Source: Clostridia bacterium
Lineage (GTDB): Bacteria; Bacillota; Clostridia; Oscillospirales; CAG-272
DNA length: 64,000 bases
Assembly (NCBI GenBank): GCA_017502135.1
Contig: JAFVVP010000001.1
Location: 156,255-220,254 of the forward strand
Direction of reading: 5' to 3'
Below the pieces are notes generated by a model. It saw only the letters and a list, made by a program, of their open reading frames with translations, did no database searches and was not told the DNA's origin. Shown in pieces: positions 26,476 to 34,673 of this stretch. A program made the position numbers and the translations under genes. How positions within the stretch are numbered: the first letter of the stretch is position 1; the number at the start of each line of letters is the position of its first letter.

Positions 26476-26504
26476 TTGACAAGGAGCCGCAGTTGTGGTA
26501 TACT
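26476..26504 (+). promoter_or_regulatory. Promoter of tRNA-Glu
   Basis: TTGACA at 26476-26481 and TATACT at 26499-26504, spacer 17. Confidence 0.85.
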
Positions 26505-26524
26505 ATACGGGCAATCGATCAGAT

Positions 26525-26599
26525 GGCCTGTTAGTCAAGCGGCTAAGACGTCGCCCTCTCACGGCGAAGACGGGGGTTCGATTCCCCCACGGGTCACCA
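26525..26599 (+). tRNA. tRNA-Glu (anticodon CTC)
   Basis: A 75-base cloverleaf. The acceptor stem GGCCTGT pairs with ACGGGTC, discriminator A, and CCA is encoded. The anticodon stem TCGCC / GGCGA encloses the loop CTCTCAC, giving anticodon CTC for GAG codons. The T arm contains GTTCGATTC. It is a single gene with its own promoter and terminator. Confidence 0.95.
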
Positions 26600-26637
26600 A
26601 AAAGAAAACATCCGGAATTGTTCGGATGTTTTCTTTT
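26600..26637 (+). terminator. Terminator of tRNA-Glu
   Basis: GAAAACATCCG / CGGATGTTTTC stem directly after CCA, followed by TTTTT. Confidence 0.9.
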
Positions 26638-26768
26638 TCGTTATGCGTTATGAATGAACCCCCCGCAAACCCAAAGGGTTTGATACTGGGAGCGGAGACA
26701 GCCGAGTAAATTTTTGTGCGTGTAAACACGCTCGCAAAGGTTCAGATTCCCCGGCGGTGCCTCCCCCC

Positions 26769-26797
26769 TTGACAAAGCGTTCTCCCTATGATACAAT
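26769..26797 (+). promoter_or_regulatory. Promoter of the 26833 zinc-ribbon gene
   Basis: TTGACA at 26769-26774 and TACAAT at 26792-26797, spacer 17. Between the tRNA terminator and this promoter (26638-26768) I see nothing. Confidence 0.8.
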
Positions 26798-26832
26798 GCA
26801 GAAAAGAGTACAAACGAGAGGATGACCGAACG

Positions 26833-27126
26833 ATGAGAGATTTTTCGTGTCTTCGCTGCGGCGAAAAAATGCGCTTCTTTTCAAGGGAACGTCTGCAGCT
26901 CGGGAAAACCGGATGGCTTTTCGGGGATCTTCCAAATCTGCTTGCTGGTGCGCTCGAAGTAAGTCTCTACGTTTGCCCTAACTGCCGTAAGCTTGAGTTT
27001 TATGCAGATGAGGGAGAGGCAGATGGCGAAGAACTCCCGCAGAAAACGTGTCCTGCCTGCGGTACTGTGCACGATTTTGATTACCCCAAATGCCCGAACT
27101 GCAAGCACGATTACTACGGGAAGTAA
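26833..27126 (+). CDS. Small zinc-ribbon protein of unknown function
   Basis: A 97-residue protein with three Cys pairs: CLRCGEKM near the N-terminus, CPNCRKLEF in the middle, and CPACGTVHDFDYPKCPNC at the C-terminus. It probably binds one or two Zn ions. The middle segment GKTGWLFGDLPNLLAGALEVSLYVCPNC is a family pattern I have seen in clostridial hypothetical proteins, but no function is known. ATG 26833 follows SD AGAGGA. Monocistronic with a strong promoter and terminator. Confidence 0.65.
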   Translation: MRDFSCLRCGEKMRFFSRERLQLGKTGWLFGDLPNLLAGALEVSLYVCPNCRKLEFYADEGEADGEELPQKTCPACGTVHDFDYPKCPNCKHDYYGK

Positions 27127-27143
27127 GATATCATAGGATAAAT

Positions 27144-27173
27144 AAAAAACGCATCCTTTCGGATGCGTTTTTC
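27144..27173. terminator. Terminator between convergent genes (zinc-ribbon gene and trxA)
   Basis: AAAAACGCATCC / GGATGCGTTTTT stem with a TTTC loop; the symmetric A/T flanks suit both directions. Confidence 0.85.
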
Positions 27174-27175
27174 TG

Positions 27176-27484
27176 TTAATCCAGCATCGCAAGAATGGCG
27201 GATTTCGGCTGCACGCCCATAGATTGATTTACAACCTGCCCGTTTTTAATAACGAACAGCGTGGGGATGCTCATAATGCCGAATTTTGAGGCGAGCTCAC
27301 TCTCCTCGTCCACGTTTACCTTGCACACCTTGATATCCGCTCTCTCCTCGGCGATCTGATCCACGGTAGGGGAGAGCATGCGGCAGGGACCGCACCAGCT
27401 TGCCCAGAAATCAATCAGAACCGGCTTTTCGGACTTCATTACCTCGTTTTCAAAATTGTCTTTCGTTACCGTAATTACCGACAT
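27176..27484 (-). CDS. trxA: Thioredoxin
   Basis: A 102-residue thioredoxin with the active site WASWCGPCRM (about residues 28-37) and the cis-Pro loop MSIPTLFVIKNG. It is a cytoplasmic disulfide reductant. SD AAAGGAGG precedes ATG 27484. It has its own promoter at 27518-27545. Confidence 0.95.
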   Translation of the reverse strand: MSVITVTKDNFENEVMKSEKPVLIDFWASWCGPCRMLSPTVDQIAEERADIKVCKVNVDEESELASKFGIMSIPTLFVIKNGQVVNQSMGVQPKSAILAMLD

Positions 27485-27517
27485 GTTTTTTCCTCCTTTT
27501 CGGATATATCTACGTTT

Positions 27518-27545
27518 ATTATATCACAAAAACGGACGATTACAA
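27518..27545 (-). promoter_or_regulatory. Promoter of trxA
   Basis: On the minus strand, TTGTAA (27545-27540) and TATAAT (27523-27518), spacer 16. Confidence 0.65.
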
Positions 27546-27574
27546 TGGGAAAATGAAAAAAAGAGGCAGGGTAA

Positions 27575-29134
27575 TCACGCAAATATCCGTTTTACGAAAC
27601 GGGCGTCGTCCCGTCCGACCGCACCTGTAAGCACGGTGAGTACGGCGTAGATGACTGCAACAAAGGCGATTCTCAGCGCTACGGATTCCCCCGCTCCGAT
27701 CAGCGGCACAATGCCGTAACCGGCAAGAAAACGTACGGCGGCGGTAGCAAGGATGATGCTCGCGATCGGCTTTGCGATAAAGCGGCGAATAGATACGGGA
27801 AGGCCGGTGATGCTAAGAAGGCGGCTGATGCTGAGGGTAGCGTTCAACAGTTCGCAAACGTACAAAACGGCGATATAGCCCGCCATACCAAAGCGGGGCA
27901 GAAGGAGGAAAACAAGAAGAAGGCTCAAAGCTGAATCTACGATATTGATCTTCATGGAATGGACTTGCTGACCGAGTCCTTTAAGCATGGCGTCCACCGA
28001 TGAATCAAGATACATAATAGGAATAAGCGGTGCGATTCTGGCAAGCTGTGCGCCCGCGTCGGTACCGGGGTACATGGCAGAGCCGATCTCATAGGAAAAA
28101 CTGAGAAAGATCCCGGCGACGCCCAAGGAAAACAAAAGGGAAGTGCGCAGTACCTTCGTTGCCATCGACTGTATACGCTCCGTATCTCCCCGCTCGTGGG
28201 CGTGGGTAAATTCCGGGACGAGGAGTCCCGAGAATGCGCCGAGTACGGCGGACGGAAAGAGTACGAGCGGGAAAACCATACCGTGAAGCACGCCGTAAGA
28301 GGCGAGCGCCGCCGATGCCGTAGCACCGCTTTGCCTCAGCCCCCACGGGATGGCGAGGTGCTCTGCCGTGAGAAGGCCTTGCCTTGCGTAGCTTCCTACC
28401 GCCACGGGGAAGCCCACGGAAAAGACGCGGCGGATGGATGCAAGAGCACCGTTTTCCGAGGGTGCACAACGCCTTGTCTTATCGGTGAGATACAGCACGA
28501 ACGAGGTCGCAAAGGATGCGCCCTCGGCGATCGCAGAGCCGCCGACGACGGCAAGACACGCGTATTCGATCCCCGCGGGTGCGATAAGGAGGAGAAGGGC
28601 AGAGGTGAGAAATATCTTCACAAACTGCTCCGAGAGGGAGACGATCACGTTTTTCACTACACGGCGCACGCCGGTGAAATAGCCTGCAAGGGCGGTTGAA
28701 AGAGAGATAGCGGGGAGACTCAGTGCCAACACGCGAAGCGAGGGGATCGTGCGGATGTCACCGAGCAGATGCATACCGAGGGGTTCGGCGAGGGAAAAGA
28801 GAAGAACGGCGGTGAAGCTTCCGAAAAGAAGGCTGTAGAGAATACATCCCCTTATGACCGTTCGGTTATTCTCTCCTTTTGCCAGTGCTTCGGCAGTGAG
28901 GCGAACGGCGGCCAGATGCACACCTGAGGTGGCGAGCGTTACGGAGAGACCGTACACACTCATGACGAGGGTGAGAAGCCCCATGCCCTCGGCGCCCACT
29001 TTTCCCGAGACGTACGCGTTGAAGGAGACGGAGACGAGCCGTATGAGAATGTTCACGCCTGCAAGCATCACGGCGTTCAGAAAAAACAGTTTTACCCCGC
29101 GCAATTCGTTCGCCCCCTTTATAGTTCGAATCAT
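27575..29134 (-). CDS. MOP-superfamily flippase, SpoVB-like
   Basis: A 519-residue protein with about 13-14 hydrophobic segments in the polysaccharide transport/MATE-like (MOP) superfamily, closest in appearance to SpoVB of clostridia. The N-terminal block FFLNAVMLAGVNILIRLVSVSFNAYVSGKVGAEGMG is typical: in SpoVB the segment before G-A-E-G-M-G forms the first helix pair. Members flip lipid-linked saccharides such as lipid II, or spore-cortex precursors. ATG 29134 is used, with only a distant SD (AGGAAAC). It could also be a general exopolysaccharide flippase. No sporulation gene is adjacent. Confidence 0.75.
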   Translation of the reverse strand: MIRTIKGANELRGVKLFFLNAVMLAGVNILIRLVSVSFNAYVSGKVGAEGMGLLTLVMSVYGLSVTLATSGVHLAAVRLTAEALAKGENNRTVIRGCILYSLLFGSFTAVLLFSLAEPLGMHLLGDIRTIPSLRVLALSLPAISLSTALAGYFTGVRRVVKNVIVSLSEQFVKIFLTSALLLLIAPAGIEYACLAVVGGSAIAEGASFATSFVLYLTDKTRRCAPSENGALASIRRVFSVGFPVAVGSYARQGLLTAEHLAIPWGLRQSGATASAALASYGVLHGMVFPLVLFPSAVLGAFSGLLVPEFTHAHERGDTERIQSMATKVLRTSLLFSLGVAGIFLSFSYEIGSAMYPGTDAGAQLARIAPLIPIMYLDSSVDAMLKGLGQQVHSMKINIVDSALSLLLVFLLLPRFGMAGYIAVLYVCELLNATLSISRLLSITGLPVSIRRFIAKPIASIILATAAVRFLAGYGIVPLIGAGESVALRIAFVAVIYAVLTVLTGAVGRDDARFVKRIFA

Positions 29135-29193
29135 TTTATGATTTTGAAGTGTTTCCTATGACAGGGCGATTTTCGCAAATCTCTATAAAACTC

Positions 29194-29222
29194 TTGCAAT
29201 CCATCCGTGAAATTGGTACAAT
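29194..29222 (+). promoter_or_regulatory. Promoter of the dCMP deaminase-rimI-tsaD unit
   Basis: TTGCAA at 29194-29199 and TACAAT at 29217-29222, spacer 17. Confidence 0.7.
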
Positions 29223-29289
29223 ATTAATATGAGGGAAAATGCGGATTTTTTCAGAATCCCGCCGAATGAAATTGTATGGGAGCGTACAT

Positions 29290-29778
29290 ATGAACAGAGT
29301 TTCCAAAATAAATTATTATCTCGATATTGCAGAGACCGTGGCAGAGAGAAGCACTTGTATGCGCCGTGCCTTCGGTGCGATCATCGTGAAAAACGACAGC
29401 ATCATCTCCACGGGATACAACGGTGCCCCCCGCGGCAGAAAAAACTGCATGGATCTCGGTTGCTGTATGCGTGAAAAACTGCAGATCCCGCGCGGAGAAC
29501 GGTACGAGCTGTGCCGCGCCGTTCACGCAGAGGCCAACGCGATCATTGCCGCGCCCCGCGATCAGATGCTCGGTGCCACCTTGTACCTTTGCTGTGTCAA
29601 TCCTATGACGAAGGAACTGTACGGCGGCACGTGCTCCTGTTCTATGTGTAAGCGCCTTGTTATCAACGCGGGTATCGAGCAGGTGATCGTGCGCGAGGAT
29701 AAGGAAAACTACACCGTATATGACGTCGCGGATTGGATCATAAGCGATGACAGCCTGACGGGCGTTTTTGGATACTGA
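29290..29778 (+). CDS. Deoxycytidylate deaminase family protein (ComEB-like)
   Basis: A 162-residue zinc-dependent cytidine/dCMP deaminase. The zinc and catalytic residues are in VHAEANAII (His and Glu) and TCSCSMCKRLVINAGI (Cys pair). STGYNGAPRGRKNC is the nucleotide-binding loop of dCMP deaminases. The likely reaction is dCMP to dUMP for dTTP synthesis. ATG 29290 follows SD GGGAG; in-frame upstream ATGs lack one. First gene of a unit with rimI and tsaD. Confidence 0.85.
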   Translation: MNRVSKINYYLDIAETVAERSTCMRRAFGAIIVKNDSIISTGYNGAPRGRKNCMDLGCCMREKLQIPRGERYELCRAVHAEANAIIAAPRDQMLGATLYLCCVNPMTKELYGGTCSCSMCKRLVINAGIEQVIVREDKENYTVYDVADWIISDDSLTGVFGY

Positions 29779-29783
29779 GAGAA

Positions 29784-30245
29784 ATGGATTTGACGGTTTG
29801 TTCTCTTGTGCCGGCGCATATCACCGAAGCGGCACGGCTTTCAAAGATTTGCTTTCCGGGCGGTCCCGGTGAAAGTTCGATTGAATCCTCTCTCAAAAAT
29901 CCCCGAAATCGGTATTTTGAGGCGGTGGGAGACGGCATCATTGTCGGTCTTGGTGGCTACACGGCCGCAGCAGACGAAGCGGATATCCTTGACATGGCGG
30001 TACACCCCGACTACCGTCGGCGGGGTATAGCCCGAAGGCTTTGTGAAGCCATTCTTGCCGATGCAAAAAAACACGGCGTTATGACCGTGTTTCTCGAGGT
30101 GCGTCAGTCGAACTGCCCCGCGATTTCTCTGTATAAATCACTTGGCTTTACCGAGTGCGGCATTCGTAAAAATTACTATTCCTCCCCGAAGGAAGATGCG
30201 CTTTTGATGCTTCTTTCCTTCTCCGAGGAGACGGATAACGGATAA
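29784..30245 (+). CDS. rimI: Ribosomal-protein-alanine N-acetyltransferase RimI-type (GNAT)
   Basis: A 153-residue GNAT acetyltransferase. The acetyl-CoA loop is VHPDYRRRGIARRL (R-x-x-G-x-A type), then VFLEVRQSNCPAISLYKSLGF, the RimI signature. It lies directly before tsaD, a common and nearly diagnostic arrangement; RimI-like proteins acetylate protein N-termini such as that of S18. The start is five bases after the preceding stop. Confidence 0.88.
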   Translation: MDLTVCSLVPAHITEAARLSKICFPGGPGESSIESSLKNPRNRYFEAVGDGIIVGLGGYTAAADEADILDMAVHPDYRRRGIARRLCEAILADAKKHGVMTVFLEVRQSNCPAISLYKSLGFTECGIRKNYYSSPKEDALLMLLSFSEETDNG

Positions 30246-30266
30246 GATCCGAAGAAAGGAGATCCT

Positions 30267-31325
30267 ATGCGGATACTGGCAATAGAAAGCTCCTGCGACG
30301 AAACGGCGGCCGCCGTTGTTGAAATGAGCGATACGAAACGGGAGATTCTGTCCTCCGTCGTCGCCTCGCAGGTGGACGTGCACGCACTGTACGGCGGCGT
30401 CGTTCCGGAGATTGCAAGCCGCGCCCATATTGAGGCGATAAGCGGCGTTGTATCCCGTGCGCTGGCCGAGGCGAGCGTTACGATGACGGATATTGATACG
30501 ATCGGTGTAACGTACGCGCCGGGGCTCATCGGATCTCTTCTGGTGGGCGTCAGCTTTGCGAAAGCACTTGCGCTCGCATATAAAAAACCGCTCGTCCCCG
30601 TCAATCACATAAAGGGGCACGCGGCGGCGGCGTATCTCTCGAACCCCGAACTGAAAGCGCCGTTTTGCGCACTCGTCGTTTCGGGTGGGCACACCTCGCT
30701 TTACGACGTGAAGACGCCGACGTCCTTCGTCGAGATCGGCGGTACGCGTGACGATGCGGCGGGTGAGGCGTTCGACAAGGTCGGCCGCGTGATGGGGCTC
30801 CCGTACCCGGGCGGCGCCGCCATGGATAGACTGGCCAAAGCCGGATTTGAGAATGGCCGGGGCAATATGTTTCACTTCCCGTCGCCTGCTGTGTCGGACG
30901 ATACGTACGACTATTCGTTCAGCGGTCTCAAAACGGCGGTCATCAATCAAATTCACACAATAAGACAAAAACTCGGTGTGGACGACCACGCGCCTCTGCC
31001 CGATGATATAAGAGAGGGCATTGCGGCATCGTTCACCCGTGTGGTCGTTGACGGTATCTCCTTGAAGCTCTCCCGTGCCGTACGCGATACGGGCATCACC
31101 GATCTCGTTCTGGCGGGCGGGGTTGCTGCCAATTCGCACCTCCGAATCGCAGTACGGAAAACCGCGGAAGAACTTGGCATACGGCTTACGATTCCGCCGC
31201 TTTCGCTTTGCGGAGACAATGCCGCCATGATCGGCGCTCAGACGTATTTTGAGGCGCTCGGCGGGAATTTTGCCGATTCTTCACTGAACGCATACGCTTC
31301 TGACGAACAAGCGGCGTTTGTGTAA
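30267..31325 (+). CDS. tsaD: tRNA N6-threonylcarbamoyladenosine transferase TsaD
   Basis: A 352-residue TsaD, which transfers the threonylcarbamoyl group to A37 of ANN-decoding tRNAs with TsaB and TsaE. It starts RILAIESSCDETAAAVV. The iron ligands are in NHIKGHAAAAYL (two His), and the ATP-binding segments GGHTSL and LAGGVAANSHLR are present. SD AAAGGAG precedes ATG 30267. TsaB and TsaE are not in the window. Confidence 0.96.
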   Translation: MRILAIESSCDETAAAVVEMSDTKREILSSVVASQVDVHALYGGVVPEIASRAHIEAISGVVSRALAEASVTMTDIDTIGVTYAPGLIGSLLVGVSFAKALALAYKKPLVPVNHIKGHAAAAYLSNPELKAPFCALVVSGGHTSLYDVKTPTSFVEIGGTRDDAAGEAFDKVGRVMGLPYPGGAAMDRLAKAGFENGRGNMFHFPSPAVSDDTYDYSFSGLKTAVINQIHTIRQKLGVDDHAPLPDDIREGIAASFTRVVVDGISLKLSRAVRDTGITDLVLAGGVAANSHLRIAVRKTAEELGIRLTIPPLSLCGDNAAMIGAQTYFEALGGNFADSSLNAYASDEQAAFV

Positions 31326-31381
31326 AACAAGTGCCCGTTTGCGCGCGTCTAAAATCGGTCGTTTTATCAGCAAACGCCTAA

Positions 31382-31414
31382 TTTCCCACAGGCTTTTCCA
31401 CAACCTGTGGAAAA
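31382..31414. promoter_or_regulatory. Cluster of DnaA-box-like sites upstream of dnaD-dnaI
   Basis: TTTTCCACA (31394-31402) and its exact reverse TGTGGAAAA (31406-31414) are separated by three bases, with TTTCCCACA (31382-31390) just before. The DnaA box consensus is TTATCCACA, so the palindromic sites each differ by one base. The interval 31326-31559 holds no gene. Confidence 0.4.
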
Positions 31415-31559
31415 CTAAGCGACGGTGCTCGGAATCGCTGAAATGAAAGGGATTTCCACCCGCCGATCCCAAAACTGTGTTTTCCAAAAAAGAATATTTT
31501 CGGTAATTGTATACGTGAAAACGTTCCTTTTTGAGTCTTATAAAACAGGAATTTATGTT

Positions 31560-32522
31560 ATGCATGTGACGAATATAAAAGTCATCCCGCAGTACGGATC
31601 CCGCGTATCGGTCGTGCCGATACCGGCGGGAAACGATGCGTTCCGAAACGCCACGCGGGAACAGCTTTCCGTTCTCCTTGCGCTCATGGCCGAGACGGAG
31701 ACGTCCTATTTCGCTCTCGCTGAGAAAACGGGTGCTACCCGCGCGCAGATCGACGACGCGATCGCCTACTGGCAATCGGCAGGCGTGCTCACACTCTCGG
31801 TGGCGAAGCCGACGGCAGAGGTGTCTCTCCCGAAAGAGGACACAAAGAGCGCGCCCGTTCCCGAACGTGCCGCACAACTGCCGCACTACAATACGGATGA
31901 GGCCGCGCGCTTCCTTACGAAAAATCCGAGCGCTACCGGCCTTATCGACTGCTGTCAGCAGGAGCTTGGAAAAATCTTCAACACGGCAGAGTCGGAGATC
32001 ATCATCGGTATGCTTGATTATCTTTCGCTCGATCCGGAGTATATTCTGCTTCTTTGCGCCCATTCGGCAAAGCGCGGGAAAAAGTCTCTCCGCTACATAG
32101 AGAAAATGGCGATCTCGCTCCACGATACCGGTATTCTCACCTACGAGCAGCTCGAGGCGCATCTGAAGAAACTGGATGCCGCTGACGATGCCGAGGGTGC
32201 ACTCCGTACGATGTTCGGCATCGGCAAGCGTGCGCTCATCAAGCGCGAGCGCGAGGCATTCTTCCGCTGGACGGCAGAATGGGAAATGCCGACGGACGTC
32301 ATCGAACGGGCGTATGAGATCGCGGTCGGTCATACGAAAGAGCCGTCCGTGCCGTATACCAATGCCATACTTGAAAAGTGGCATGCGGTGGGTGTCTGCA
32401 CCGTAGAAGATGTTGACCAGTTTGAAGAAACGCGCAAGCCGAGCAAAGGGGCACCTACGGGCACGAGCTTTGATACGGACGATTTCTTTGAGGCCGCTTT
32501 ACAGCGCTCCTACGGCGGCTGA
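31560..32522 (+). CDS. dnaD: DnaD-domain primosomal protein
   Basis: A 320-residue protein with a DnaD-like architecture: an N-terminal winged-helix region (about 25-75, DIDDAIAYW-type recognition helix), a variable acidic/basic linker, and DnaD/DnaB_2 domains (about 125-270) with SEIIIGMLDYLSLDPEYILLL and SLRYIEKMAISLHDTGILT. In Bacillota such proteins help load the replicative helicase. The immediately downstream DnaI/DnaC-like ATPase supports this. ATG 31560 follows SD CAGGA; a TTG at 31425 has no SD and overlaps the palindromic region downstream edge. Confidence 0.8.
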   Translation: MHVTNIKVIPQYGSRVSVVPIPAGNDAFRNATREQLSVLLALMAETETSYFALAEKTGATRAQIDDAIAYWQSAGVLTLSVAKPTAEVSLPKEDTKSAPVPERAAQLPHYNTDEAARFLTKNPSATGLIDCCQQELGKIFNTAESEIIIGMLDYLSLDPEYILLLCAHSAKRGKKSLRYIEKMAISLHDTGILTYEQLEAHLKKLDAADDAEGALRTMFGIGKRALIKREREAFFRWTAEWEMPTDVIERAYEIAVGHTKEPSVPYTNAILEKWHAVGVCTVEDVDQFEETRKPSKGAPTGTSFDTDDFFEAALQRSYGG

Positions 32523-32562
32523 TGCCGCAATGAAAACGACACAAAAACCGGAGGAAATGCCT

Positions 32563-33531
32563 ATGTCATTCAGCCGAGATAACGTAAGCCGCGTGCGTGC
32601 GGACTTTGCCGTGCGGCGGCAGGCGGCGGCCGAACAAAGCGATCGGCGTCGGGAAGAACTTTATCTGAAAATACCGTCTCTCCGCGAGATGGATCGCGAG
32701 ATCTCCTCAGTGGGCGTGCGCGTGATGGGCGCGGCGCTCAAGGGAGGAGACGTCGAGAGTGCGATTGAAAAGATGCACAAGGACCACGATGAACTTCGTG
32801 CACGCCGTGCGGAAATGCTCAAAGAAGCGGGTTATCCCGCAGACTATACCGATATCCGCTATCGTTGCGAGAAGTGCGGTGATACCGGCTTTGTGGGTAC
32901 TAAGATGTGCGCGTGTATGCGTGCGGAGCTTGTGCGCGCTGGCTACGAAAGCTCGGGCATCGGCAGGCTGATCGATGAGCAGAGCTTTGATTCCTTCTCG
33001 CTTTCATTTTATACAGGTGCCGATAAAGAGGGCATGACAAAGAACGTGGAGGCGCTCGCCTCGTTTGCCCGTGATTTTGCCGCGCGTCAAGGAGAGAATT
33101 TTCTTCTCATCGGCGCGACGGGACTCGGCAAAACGCATCTTTCCACCTCGGTTGCCCGTTTGGTAATCGACGGCGGCTTTGACGTGGTATACGATACGGC
33201 AGGGAGCGTGTTCTCCGTGTTTGAGGCACAGCGCTTCGGACGCGGGGAAGCGGATGCCGCCGATGGGGCACGCTATTTTGACGCAGATCTTCTCATCATC
33301 GACGATCTCGGCACGGAACTGACGAATCAGTTCACGGTCTCGTGTCTTTATAACGTCATCAATACGAGAATCAATAATCGAAGATCCACGATCATCAACA
33401 CGAATCTCACCGGTGCAGAGCTTCGTTCCCGCTATGCGGATCGCATCACGAGCCGTCTGTTCGGTGAGTTCAAGCCGCTTTTGTTCAGCGGCACGGATAT
33501 CCGCGCGCAGAAGCTGAAAAAAGGCAGATAA
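32563..33531 (+). CDS. DnaI/DnaC-type helicase loader ATPase
   Basis: A 322-residue AAA+ protein. The N-terminal helical part is followed by a zinc-binding module (YRCEKCGDTGFVG ... MCACMRAEL, four Cys at about 100-120) and an ATPase with Walker A GATGLGKTHLS, Walker B ADLLIIDDLGTE, and the sensor/arginine-finger segment SRYADRITSRLFG. It loads the DnaB/DnaC helicase onto DNA with DnaD. ATG 32563 is eight bases after SD GGAGGAA. Two upstream in-frame ATGs are less well placed. It overlaps nothing and follows dnaD by 40 bases. Confidence 0.88.
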   Translation: MSFSRDNVSRVRADFAVRRQAAAEQSDRRREELYLKIPSLREMDREISSVGVRVMGAALKGGDVESAIEKMHKDHDELRARRAEMLKEAGYPADYTDIRYRCEKCGDTGFVGTKMCACMRAELVRAGYESSGIGRLIDEQSFDSFSLSFYTGADKEGMTKNVEALASFARDFAARQGENFLLIGATGLGKTHLSTSVARLVIDGGFDVVYDTAGSVFSVFEAQRFGRGEADAADGARYFDADLLIIDDLGTELTNQFTVSCLYNVINTRINNRRSTIINTNLTGAELRSRYADRITSRLFGEFKPLLFSGTDIRAQKLKKGR

Positions 33532-33542
33532 TAAAATACAGC

Positions 33543-33575
33543 GGGGGAACGCCGATGGCATTCCCCCGTGGTTTT
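33543..33575. terminator. Terminator between dnaI and the convergent small gene
   Basis: GGGGGAA / TTCCCCC stem with an 11-base loop; TTTT on the plus side and a T-rich stretch on the minus side. Confidence 0.65.
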
Positions 33576-33590
33576 AGGATTCAGTAATGT

Positions 33591-33722
33591 TTAGTGGCAG
33601 CCGCAGCCGTTATTGCCGTAAGTTCTGCCGCAGCCGTTGCCGCAGACGAGAGTAAGGATAAGCAGAGTGAGGATAATCAGCCAAAGGGTCTCGTTCTCAA
33701 AAAGTTCGCAAAAGCAGCTCAT
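33591..33722 (-). CDS. Small cysteine-rich single-span membrane peptide
   Basis: A 43-residue reading frame, too short for usual ORF cut-offs. It begins MSCFCELFENETLW, has one hydrophobic span (LIILTLLILTLV), and ends in a Cys/Gly-rich tail (CGNGCGRTYGNNGCGCH). SD AAGGAA is nine bases before ATG 33722. The architecture (hydrophobic span then C-G-C motifs) resembles the small YjcZ-type peptides of spore formers. It has no known function. It would be inserted in the membrane. The stop lies 16 bases from a terminator. Confidence 0.65.
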   Translation of the reverse strand: MSCFCELFENETLWLIILTLLILTLVCGNGCGRTYGNNGCGCH

Positions 33723-33852
33723 ATTCACAATTCCTTTTCTGTCAAAATAGTACGGCGTTTCAGCCGCTTCGAGCGGTCGGGGCGTCTCACCCTGCCTCTC
33801 TGTTATTATTGTATGACGAAGGAACTATCTTGCTACTGCTCATCGAAAAAAA

Positions 33853-34491
33853 TCATATAAGGTCGATGTGCGTACAGTGGAGAAACGCGTTGGCATCGGC
33901 GAGACTGTCGGTCGGGATATCTTTCATAGCGCCGCAGTTTTTGCACGTGATCCTGACGCATTCGTCGAGGATTTCGACGAGGTAGTCTCCCGCTCCCTCG
34001 GGACAGCCGCAGGCGATCTCGCCCTCCGCTTGCAGTTCGTGGATGACGTACATAACGATATCCATGATCTGGGGATCGGTGAAGGTCGGGGCGTGCCCGC
34101 GTCCGGCGGCTAAGGTGGAGAAATCCTCGCCGTCCAAAAACGCGGAAAGCTCGGCGTCTGCCGCTTTGATTGCATCCTCTACCTGATTCTGAGGGCCGAT
34201 GAAACAGATTCCCAGCCCAAAATAATCGCACGGTACGGTGAGCATTTTTTCGCCGAAAAACATTCCTGACGGCATCGTCACCGTGTGGGGCGTCGGGCAA
34301 AGAAAGCAAGGCGCGGTAAGACGCACCTTTTTGTCGTTTGTGTAAACGGCGGTAAGATCGCTCTCGCCGCAGGGACATTTCAGACGGATCATATCGGCGC
34401 TCAATGAAAACGCGCCCACGATACTCAAAACCATAGCGCCGCACGAAGGACAGCGGTATGCTACGGTGGTCTGTTTTTGATTCAGTATCAT
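33853..34491 (-). CDS. CpXC-like zinc-ribbon protein of unknown function
   Basis: A 212-residue protein with CxxC-type pairs at four places: YRCPSCGAM, KCPCGES, APCFLCPTPHTV and ITCKNCGAM; the segment EIACGCPEGAGDYLVEILDE lies before the last. Repeated zinc ribbons suggest a structural or nucleic-acid-related role. A CpXC-like N-terminal domain is possible. I do not recognise a named function. SD AGGATG precedes ATG 34491. It is transcribed alone from the promoter at 34540-34569. Confidence 0.6.
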   Translation of the reverse strand: MILNQKQTTVAYRCPSCGAMVLSIVGAFSLSADMIRLKCPCGESDLTAVYTNDKKVRLTAPCFLCPTPHTVTMPSGMFFGEKMLTVPCDYFGLGICFIGPQNQVEDAIKAADAELSAFLDGEDFSTLAAGRGHAPTFTDPQIMDIVMYVIHELQAEGEIACGCPEGAGDYLVEILDECVRITCKNCGAMKDIPTDSLADANAFLHCTHIDLI

Positions 34492-34539
34492 AATCGGTTC
34501 ATCCTATTCTCATATATATATTCGATATGTTCTGTTGTT

Positions 34540-34569
34540 ATTATACCACCTATGCTTATTTTATGTCAA
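34540..34569 (-). promoter_or_regulatory. Promoter of the CpXC-like gene
   Basis: On the minus strand, TTGACA (34569-34564) and TATAAT (34545-34540), spacer 18. Confidence 0.7.
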
Positions 34570-34673
34570 CCGCTGAAAAAGTTAATAGGGTGTGAGGTTT
34601 AAATTTATCAGCCGAAACGTGCTCCGGTTCTCTTTTTTGCGCCGTTTAGTGTTTTTTTGAGGGAGGTGTCAGA

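Noticed and set aside
26650-26709. A 19-codon reading frame after the tRNA terminator
   Set aside because: No SD at a proper distance, no promoter and no recognisable pattern.
31382-31414. Replication origin at the DnaA-box-like sites
   Set aside because: dnaA, dnaN and other origin genes are absent, there are only three imperfect boxes and no AT-rich unwinding region is evident. A regulatory site is simpler.
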